NCBI GenBank assembly: GCA_900617975.1
Contig: UZAE01000961.1
Location: 1-16,351, forward strand
Length of the DNA: 16,351 bases
Reading direction: 5' to 3'
DNA from: Rodentolepis nana
Taxonomy: Eukaryota > Platyhelminthes > Cestoda > Cyclophyllidea > Hymenolepididae
Part shown: positions 10,375 to 16,351 of the stretch, piece by piece
How the letters are laid out: each line of letters opens with the position of its first letter
Position numbering within the stretch: the first letter of the stretch is position 1
Notes under the pieces: generated by a model
The model's database searches: none
Told to the model about the DNA's origin: nothing
The model's input: only the letters and a program-made list of their open reading frames with translations
Translations under genes and position numbers: made by a program

Positions 10375-10579
10375 AACTAATGAAAACATTTGGTTCCGTG
10401 CAAAACGACAGATCAGCAAAATTGGATGTTCTGGAAATCTCATCATTCAAAATTTAAAGAAAACGACTTTGTCTTCGAACAGCTAGAAGACTGCAGTGGG
10501 CAAAATCGAAAGCTCATTCAAGGAAATATTTGATATATTTTTGGCAAACCGAATGGAGAACAGTAGTAATATTGTTTCA
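10375..10579 (+). other. Exon-like stretch before a strong splice donor
   Basis: The stretch is less AT-rich than its surroundings, and its plus-strand frames are unusually open. One frame has a single stop (TAG) that coincides with a possible acceptor AG near 10484; from there it runs open (KTAVGKIESSF..., ending NSSNIVS) to a consensus donor, A|GTAAGTGA, at about 10580. No protein family is recognised and no partner exon was found. It could be an orphan exon, a pseudogene piece or chance. Confidence 0.2.
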
Positions 10580-11203
10580 AGTAAGTGATTTTTCATGTTT
10601 GTGAAATCGTGTGACTCTTGGCATTTTGCCCGCATGTAATACATCACTATCGTTCGTTCTTGCTTTATTTACTCTAACCATTTTAATTCATCAATTTAAT
10701 GTCTTCAATTAACCATAAATGTTATCATATTCCACAAGAGACCATGGTGTATTTTTATCTTTTTTATTGATAATATTTTTTAATTTATCGGATCTCAATA
10801 AAACATTGAATTTCAATATTGACAATTTATTTATTCTCAAAGATGCTATTTGAATGCATTCTTCTAATTGTTTTTATGCAATATTTTGCAATTCCAATTG
10901 CCAATACTATTGATAAATATTCGAGTTACCAGCCAATACATTGCATTTAAATGTCTCACCTCTGATTTCGTGGAAAGGCCCAGTTGTGGTATGGCATAAT
11001 ATGATGGCCTAGTGCAACTAAATTGATGCGCAAGTTATAAGAAATAAAATAGGCATTTGCCCAATGTGTGCAAAGAAGTAGATTAACCTTAGATGGTTTA
11101 CTGCGTTTGAGAAGAAAAAGAAACAGAATGTAGCGGGCCATACCACCATCAATTACAAAACAAAAGCTTCTTTTGAAACAAGTTTACCGTTATGTATTAA
11201 TTT
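10580..11203. other. Spacer downstream of the CAP gene, nothing recognised
   Basis: AT-rich sequence between the exon-like stretch and the CAP gene 3' end. The minus-strand open frame at 10956-11141 has no family motif and is not supported as a gene. Confidence 0.4.
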
Positions 11204-11209
11204 TTTAAT
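11204..11209 (-). promoter_or_regulatory. Candidate poly(A) signal ATTAAA of the CAP gene
   Basis: ATTAAA, a common variant of the poly(A) hexamer, starts on the minus strand 58 bases after the CAP stop codon. No canonical AATAAA is closer. Confidence 0.4.
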
Positions 11210-11267
11210 AATCAAACAGATTTTAAAAAGATGTCAAATACTGGGGAAATGGAAATTAAATAGCATT

Positions 11268-12212
11268 TTACTTAAAGTGATTCGCAATTACTAAGGCCAT
11301 CATAGCGAGCACTTCAGAGCATGAGACTGAAGTAGTCGACGATGTTGTTGTCCGATTTGGAGTTGGATGTATTTGTGAAGAGGAGGTTGAAACTGGCGGG
11401 GATTTGGTTGAAGTTTTACCTGAAGATTGAGCAGCGCATAGGCCGTTATCACACGATTCATATCCAGAAGGACAATTTGTACATTGATTGCCTTTCGTGT
11501 AGGGTTTTTGTTTATTAAAATTTCCCCTACATTGCAAAAATTTTTCAAGTTGAAATTCAAATTCTCGTTTATTAGTTAATAATAATAATAAGTACTTACC
11601 TAGGACTGTACTGACAGGCAACAAAGAATGCTGAATCATAGGTATTGTTCCCTATCGCAAATTGAGTGCATACCTTATATGCGCAACCTAGGTCGAGCGA
11701 CTTCGCCCAAACGACCTAATAGGAATAGTAATAACCATTGTGCTATTTAATATATAAGTTACCTGCGTATAATGTCCACAAACTTTTGCACAATTATTGC
11801 TATCATAAGTATAATCGAACGTTTCGTTATACCACATCTCCACCATGCCATGCAGGCTTAATTTTTTACTAGTTGTCATTCCCAAATTTTGACCGAAGGC
11901 AGAATAAGTTGGATCCGTTTGGTCGGGATGCTTCCATACACATTTATCCACCCATTGTTGGGCCAAATTCTCCAAATTGGTGCTGTAAATCTGGTATAAA
12001 ATTAACGGTACAAAATTATTTAACATAAAATTAACTCGCAAGTTTAGAGCATTAAATTGTTAATTTACCATTTTCAGCATATCTGATGCTGACGGAGATA
12101 CGCTGGAACGGAATTTGTTGTGAGAATCTAAAATCTCTTTTCTCTCTTCATCATTCAGAGCCCACGAACAAGGCCACCCATATAAAACAGCGATTACAAA
12201 TACGCATATCAT
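11268..12212 (-). CDS. Secreted CAP/SCP-domain protein, GLIPR1 / venom-allergen-like
   Basis: Exons: 12212-12069, 11990-11763, 11715-11600 and 11526-11268. Introns of 78, 47 and 73 bp are GT-AG, and the 747-base frame gives 248 residues. A signal peptide (1-18, ending CSWA) is followed by a CAP domain (about 22-166): HNKFR (31-35), ASDMLKM (42-48), WKHP (67-70), GQNLG (81-85), EMWYNE (99-104), CAP1 motif GHYTQVVWAKS (120-130, completed across intron 2) and CAP2 motif FFVACQYSPRGNF (154-166). A hinge with cysteines 178, 181, 188 and 193 follows, then a Ser/Thr-rich linker (197-231) and a short hydrophobic tail (235-244) that may be a weak GPI or membrane signal. N-glycosylation sequons are at 103, 147 and 220. 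Family proteins bind sterols, lipids or other ligands outside cells. The usual Glu of GEN is Gln82; H69, E104 and H121 of the classical tetrad are kept. An upstream in-frame ATG at 12278 would place 22 residues before the signal peptide, so 12212 is preferred. Confidence 0.9.
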
Positions 12213-12304
12213 TTTCTGATCTAAACATGTGAACGATTGGAATTGAAGTATAGTACTTAATTGATATTTCCGAGTCATTTTATTATTTTTTTAAATTATT
12301 TCAA

Positions 12305-12315
12305 CATATAAAAAA
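12305..12315 (-). promoter_or_regulatory. TATA-like element upstream of the CAP gene
   Basis: TTTTTTATATG on the minus strand would place transcription start near 12280, about 65 bases before the preferred ATG at 12212. That would leave the upstream ATG at 12278 at or very near the cap site. In such AT-rich DNA the match is weak evidence. Confidence 0.3.
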
Positions 12316-12672
12316 TCAATAAAATATTTTCCGGTATTTGATCATTAATGTGGATAAATTCATTTTAAGTGATAAAACATACCGAAGTGGAATTGAAATT
12401 AATTTGCTTCTAATTACTAGTTTATTTAAATACAGATTAATTAGCCAATGAAATCAAGTTTGGTGCATCAAATAAATCCAGCAATTACCCCCAATTAAAT
12501 ACTTATGGAAGAAATAAGTTTTATTACTTTACAAAATAACCAGAGTTCCATCGACAAAAATTCTCATGAAATATCAGTAACAAAATGATAAAATATCCTT
12601 CATACAAATGATTTTATTTAGTGAAAAAAATGAAATTAGGAAATTTATTGGAAGTACATATCATTCTTTAAG
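12316..12672. other. Region upstream of the CAP gene, nothing recognised
   Basis: AT-rich sequence without a supported gene. It may contain regulatory DNA for the CAP gene, but no motif could be assigned. Confidence 0.35.
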
Positions 12673-12697
12673 GAGATCAAGTGAACATATTGATCTC
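12673..12697. repeat. Perfect 8-bp hairpin, 9-nt loop
   Basis: GAGATCAA (12673-12680) pairs with TTGATCTC (12690-12697). An ATG in ACCATGG context follows at 12724 and opens only a 14-codon frame with a possible donor (AAG|GTAGTA); no gene is claimed. Confidence 0.45.
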
Positions 12698-13344
12698 TAT
12701 AGGATATCAGCTCATATTGTACCATGGATTCAAGGCTTGTGGAAAAGGTAGTATTCAACGGCAATTCACAGTGATCAACTTTTGTTAAAATTTCCTTAAT
12801 TCCTTAAATTTATTTATTCTTAAGTTTAGTCGTCTATTTTTTTGCCTTTATAGTTATATTTATCTTGCCATATCTGAACACCACCATTTAAACAAAAAAT
12901 GAAAGAATTATATGGGGGCATAATTGCTAAAAATAAACATATTATTATAGGATTGATATTTATTCAAAAATATAAGCTAGGAAATGAAGGAGAAGGTCTT
13001 TTCATGCACACAGTTACAAATTGCTGCACTCAAGATTTAACTTCTGGTGACACGAACATTTGAACACATTGATGCACAATCGATAATGCTAAGATAATAT
13101 CATGATAATATTATGAATTTGATTGGAAAGAATCGATTTTAAAGCATTTACAGTCATGCAATAAAAGATAAAAGCAAACTAGAGCATAAAGTGTTATTTG
13201 AAACTCACTTTGTGGTGTCAGTTTAAACTAGGACAGGTGAAGTTCAAATGATGATAGTTTATAACACTGGTGAATAATTATACTCCATGTAATCAACTTT
13301 TGTTTACAAAATGTGATACCTCCAATCCAGTACTGAAACCAACA
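12698..13344. other. AT-rich intergenic sequence, nothing recognised
   Basis: No open frame or structural feature beyond the small hairpin to its left. It leads into the fold-back repeat region. Confidence 0.4.
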
Positions 13345-13890
13345 AATAACTTAAGGGGGTATTCTTGTCTAGAGGCATAAATTTTAGGTCATCTTTGAAG
13401 TGTTATAAAAAATAAGCAAGCAATATTTTTATTATCAATTTTTATACATTATTTATTCACATTAGAAGCATACAAAAAATAAAACATTGACAAATTTAAA
13501 ATTCCGTTAGTTATCAGCTGATGGAGTGGGGCGTATCAAAAACCCACGATTTTAACTCTCCTAGCAATCTGAAATCAAAAATTAAAAAAAGATTATCAAT
13601 CTACAATAATGTCTCTATGTCTGGAACAACGGAAAGGTTACAAAAATATTTTTTACAAAATGATGACTGTCTAAAGAGAAAAATTTTTTTCCACTTTTTT
13701 GAACATTTTTCGATTTTTTTAAAAATAGTAAAAATAAAAATTTGGAAATGGCCGTAGTTCCAGACATAGACAAGTCTTTAAAGAAGACTCTCTTAAAATT
13801 TCAAGTAAATCGGTTCGCAGAACCTGAGAAATCGTGGGTATCAGATGCCAAAAAACAGTTCTGAGAAAAAACGCGTTTAAAGGTTCAATT
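13345..13890. mobile_element. Fold-back (MITE-like) repeat element
   Basis: Two pairs of inverted arms are nested symmetrically. The outer pair is CCCACGATTT (13543-13552) and AAATCGTGGG (13829-13838), a perfect match. The inner pair, 13614-13632 and 13752-13770, matches at 18 of 19 positions when one is reverse-complemented (core TCTATGTCTGGAAC). The gaps between outer and inner arms are 61 and 58 bases, so the whole folds about a centre near 13691. The loop is A/T homopolymer-rich. A palindrome AAACGCGTTT (13869-13878) lies on the right flank. The outer boundaries 13345-13890 are a guess, and no target-site duplication was identified. A 78-codon open frame at 13521-13757 inside it is an accident of the repeat. 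Confidence 0.6.
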
Positions 13891-13954
13891 AAAAGTTTTG
13901 TAGTCTAAGTCATAGAGTTATATTTTTAACTTACATTTATTCAATCTGCCATTC

Positions 13955-14160
13955 CTGCTTAATACATCGGACCTTCCTGGACTTGGAAAAAACTATTTTC
14001 GGGGTCTCTGTTTTTTATTCGATCAGTTCTGGCCTCCTTTGTTGGACTGGATGCTTGTATCTCGGAGCGGTCAATCCGGGCGTTGTCTCGTCTGATAGCA
14101 AATGCATGCGCTTCTGGACCAATTTTCACTTCCATAATCGTCATCATCTTTAACATCGGT
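13955..14160. other. GC-rich block, open on both strands, unidentified
   Basis: This block is clearly GC-richer than its surroundings (about 55% in 14041-14100 by count). A plus-strand frame from about 13963 to the TGA near 14217 is open (short pieces: SVLASFVGLDA, ERSIRALSRLIANA, CASGPIFTSIIVIIFN). It contains a good acceptor (T-rich run then GATCAG at about 14027) and a donor (G|GTATGA at 14160). The minus strand is also open for about 100 codons (13959-14257), with KIGPEAHAFAIRRDN. I recognise neither product. It may be an exon or part of the same repeat unit as the fold-back element to its left. Confidence 0.3.
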
Positions 14161-14834
14161 ATGAAGTTTTCATTAAAAATACAAACAGCAATAATTGTTG
14201 TAATTTCAATTATCTGAGACGGAATGGATATGCTTTGGGGCGAAAGTTCATATTAGCGAGTTTAGAGACTCATTATTACTTTGAGTTTCTGAACCCAAAC
14301 ATCGAATCAATAACGCTTCTGATGATAAACTTTGAAGGATTTGTCAACGAATGGATATGATGGAATGTAGCCTAGACTATTGCAATTGTGTTGTAATGCA
14401 ATTTTGAACCCGAGTCCGCATTGAGCCGTTCTTGAAAGTATAATCTCGTTGTTGTATGTAGTAACGAAATAAGTGAAGAAATTTCTGAAAAGACCGTGAA
14501 AAACTAGAAAGCACAGTGGCCGTAATTATTATCTATAATAACTTCTTCATCATTTGATTTCCTCAATATTGCTGCTGATGCACTCATAAAACTGATATGG
14601 ATAGATATAACGGAACAAAAGGACTTACTAAGAAATATAGACTCAGGTAGTCGGAGAACCCTTTATGTCTTTTTTCTATTTGGATGCCTGCTCAGCAAAA
14701 TATTTATATCTCCGAAAATAATTCGAATTTTGGAAAATCCTCTCGTTGACCTATTTCTAAATTGTTAAACCATGAAAATATGCAAAAAATTCGAAATTTA
14801 TTTTTCTGGACCAGAATACCTCCATAACCCTTAG
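14161..14834. other. Sequence with weak open stretches, no gene supported
   Basis: Plus-strand open stretches after a possible acceptor at 14256 (to a TGA near 14360) and at about 14530-14768 (a hydrophobic piece LYVFFLFGCLLSKIF) are visible, but their lengths are expected by chance. They could be exons of the same unidentified gene as the flanking stretches. Confidence 0.2.
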
Positions 14835-15065
14835 TGTATCGGACGATACCATGAAGAGAGGAGGCAAAGTAAAGCATTTGAATTATTGACAGTCAACACG
14901 GGATTGCAACAAAATGCTTCATATATTGAATCAGTTAGGTTTTATTTTGATCGAGATATTTTAAGCGATTTAGACTTACAGATCATACACTTTCCTATCG
15001 AAAAGTATTTAACAATCGGTCGACGGAATCCAAAACCAATTCGAAGAATAGCATTTGTCAGATAG
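14835..15065 (+). other. Exon-like open stretch, unidentified
   Basis: A frame opens directly after a possible acceptor (CCCTTAG|TGTATC) and runs 76 codons to TAG at 15063-15065. Its composition is protein-like, with pieces such as YHEERRQSKAFELL and SVRFYFDRDILSDLDL. No clear donor ends it in frame, and the minus strand here is also open (14942-15142, with a hydrophobic start). Length alone is not significant in this AT-rich DNA. No family is assigned. Confidence 0.2.
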
Positions 15066-15497
15066 ATGATCGGTAAACAATGTCTATGAATTTGGTAAAA
15101 TGAAAGTAACATACCTAGAACAAGTATCAGAAACAATTTCAAAACTGGGTTTCTGATTGAAAAAATGAAAGCTGTGGAAAAGGGGCATGAAGTAAATAAT
15201 AAAGTTAAAGAAGAAATTTCGTAAGCTATTCCAGCAGACTTCTCAAAGACGTCTCAATCAAGTGTTGAGGGAAAATCAACAGCTAAAAATATTAATTGTA
15301 AGAGAAGAAATATAGTCAATAATGCACACAGTCTAATTGTGCTTCACCTGGAGAAAGTTTATTTCTTTTAAATTGACTTCTTTCTGGAGAACATTAAATT
15401 CTAACAGAATACATATAGCAAAATTTAACTTGTCTAACTATTAACGTTCAAAATTTCTAAAATTGTTTTTTTATTTAGATAGTGACAGTTAGTAAAA
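15066..15497. other. Spacer with charged, interrupted open frame
   Basis: A plus-strand frame at about 15099-15220 contains KMKAVEKGHEVNNKVKEE and then a TAA at about 15220; it stays open beyond that to a possible donor (T|GTAAGA) near 15298. A T-rich run ending TTTAG just upstream of 15480 resembles an acceptor and leads into the next open stretch. No product is recognised. Confidence 0.2.
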
Positions 15498-16075
15498 ATG
15501 TCTTTGAAAAAATTATTAAAACTGGAAATTACAAAAAATACGCTCGCATGGTTTAATTTCAAAGATGCTCAAGACGTTCTCGAAAGAGCAAATGCAAGCT
15601 TCCGTATTTGGTCACTAGTAACATTATATGAAGACATCAATGAAACTGCATTGCGGAACATTCCGTAACATTAGAGATAATTATTTAAAGCGTCAAAATG
15701 TAGTTCACTTGAAGTTGGCCATTCTTTTTAAAAAAATCAAATTTCCTTATCTCACCACGTCACTTCCAATATATCGACAATTGTTTTTTTTGAGCGAATT
15801 CACAAATTATAATAAGGGATTGCTTTAATTATTAGCCAATATTTAAATTCTCATTAAAGTTGGAGCCCTTCGAGCATACAAAGCACTTGATATATTGATG
15901 ATTGACCCCATTACAAATGATTCACAAGGCGTGAAATGCATAAAAACGAAAACAAATGAGTCAAATGAAGGTAGCTTTAATGCCATCGCAAAGTGAGTTT
16001 CCTACACAAACAGAAAAACTATTTGATAAATATTTATTTATTTCAAATGGCAGGCGTTTTGATAGCTATCATTAG
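15498..16075 (+). pseudogene. Possible short gene or pseudogene, unidentified
   Basis: An ATG at 15498, 18 bases after an acceptor-like run (TTTTTTTATTTAG), opens 56 codons (MSLKKLLKLEITKNTLAW at its start, stop 15666-15668). A different frame continues in protein-like fashion (LKRQNVVHLKLAILFKK...) to a stop at 15826-15828, and the same frame reopens after a second stop (VGALRAYKALDILMIDP from about 15859). That part ends at a strong donor (A|GTGAGT, 15993). A 61-bp intron to CAG at 16053 would join it to RFDSYH and a stop at 16073-16075. The frame change near 15665 and the two stops mean it is either a multi-intron gene I have not resolved or a broken copy. No family is recognised. Confidence 0.25.
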
Positions 16076-16302
16076 CCATTTAGCTGACTTCGGGCTTCAC
16101 AGGGGGAAGGTTAATCAAAGTAGCAGAAAGTCGAGGGGTGGGGAACAGAAGAGCGATTCACAGATGTAAAAGAGGCAGACAGACACAAAGGTAGAGAAAA
16201 AGGTAAGGTGAGTACAGAGTAAGGGGTCTAATATGACAACCAGGGGGGTCGTGGTAGTTTGAAGTCAGAAGTCAATTGCCGGTTAATAGACTTTTTTGCC
16301 GT
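16076..16302. other. GC-richer, purine-biased right edge
   Basis: The sequence shifts sharply from AT-rich to roughly 45-50% GC. Between about 16098 and 16230 the plus strand is dominated by A and G (runs such as AGGGGGAAGG and AGGGGTGGGGAA). No long frame or RNA motif is visible. It could be a promoter-proximal region for a gene running off the window, or a separate repeat. Confidence 0.35.
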
Positions 16303-16351
16303 ATGAGTATACGTTGCCCAGGGTGCACCACGTGGAGGTAAGTTTATCGCA
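16303..16351 (+). other. Possible first exon ending at a perfect donor
   Basis: An ATG at 16303 opens MSIRCPGCTTW to a consensus splice donor, GAG|GTAAGT, with the intron starting at 16338. The exon carries a C-P-G-C pair. Two perfect 8-bp palindromes overlap within it: GGTGCACC (16322-16329) and CCACGTGG (16328-16335, containing CACGTG). The window ends 14 bases later, so no second exon can be tested. Confidence 0.25.

Noticed and set aside
11300..11560. Minus-strand frame of 86 codons overlapping the CAP gene
   Set aside because: It is an out-of-frame shadow of CAP exon 4 and intron 3.
12724..12766. ATG in ACCATGG context as a gene start
   Set aside because: It opens only a 14-codon frame with one weak donor and no second exon.
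13521..13757. 78-codon plus-strand frame
   Set aside because: It lies inside the fold-back element, is dominated by A/T homopolymers, and arises from the repeat arms.
14028..15063. Faint resemblance of two open stretches to DC-STAMP-domain proteins
   Set aside because: The similarity rests on a GP motif and a few scattered residues recalled by eye, and the spacing leaves no room for the large region that should separate them.

Overview
This window looks like AT-rich nuclear DNA (roughly one third GC by eye) from an invertebrate animal. Two spliced protein-coding genes can be rebuilt, both on the minus strand. All six introns are GT-AG and very short (47 to 78 bp). Spliced CAP and ankyrin-repeat genes and a mariner fossil point to a metazoan. 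A compact-intron lineage such as a flatworm, another lophotrochozoan or a copepod would fit, but I cannot fix the phylum from the sequence.

Layout, left to right. Positions 1-3660 hold decayed mobile DNA: a Ty3/gypsy-type reverse-transcriptase fragment with several in-frame stops (about 509-781, plus strand), then a near full-length but dead mariner-like element (2403-3652, minus strand). The mariner element keeps recognisable catalytic motifs and relics of both terminal inverted repeats. Positions 3802-4859 hold a four-exon gene for a 279-residue ankyrin-repeat protein. Positions 4906-11200 are about 6.3 kb of AT-rich sequence without a gene I can support; they contain a diverged direct repeat, an AT microsatellite and a perfect hairpin. 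Positions 11268-12212 hold a four-exon gene for a secreted CAP/SCP-domain protein of the GLIPR1 / venom-allergen-like type, with a cysteine hinge and a Ser/Thr-rich tail. Positions 13543-13838 carry the paired arms of a fold-back element resembling a MITE, followed by an unusually GC-rich block (about 13955-14160). Positions 14200-16075 contain scattered exon-like open stretches that I could not join into a convincing gene. The last 270 bases are GC-richer and purine-biased and end at a perfect splice-donor consensus.

The two genes are neighbours on one strand but are separated by more than 6 kb, and nothing suggests a shared pathway. The ankyrin protein should be an intracellular binding scaffold; the CAP protein should be secreted or surface-attached. 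I found no tRNA, rRNA, CRISPR array or operon, and no evidence for a previously undescribed system. The best-supported unusual items are the mariner fossil with its boundaries, the fold-back element with its GC-rich neighbour, and the Glu-to-Gln change at a normally conserved CAP position.
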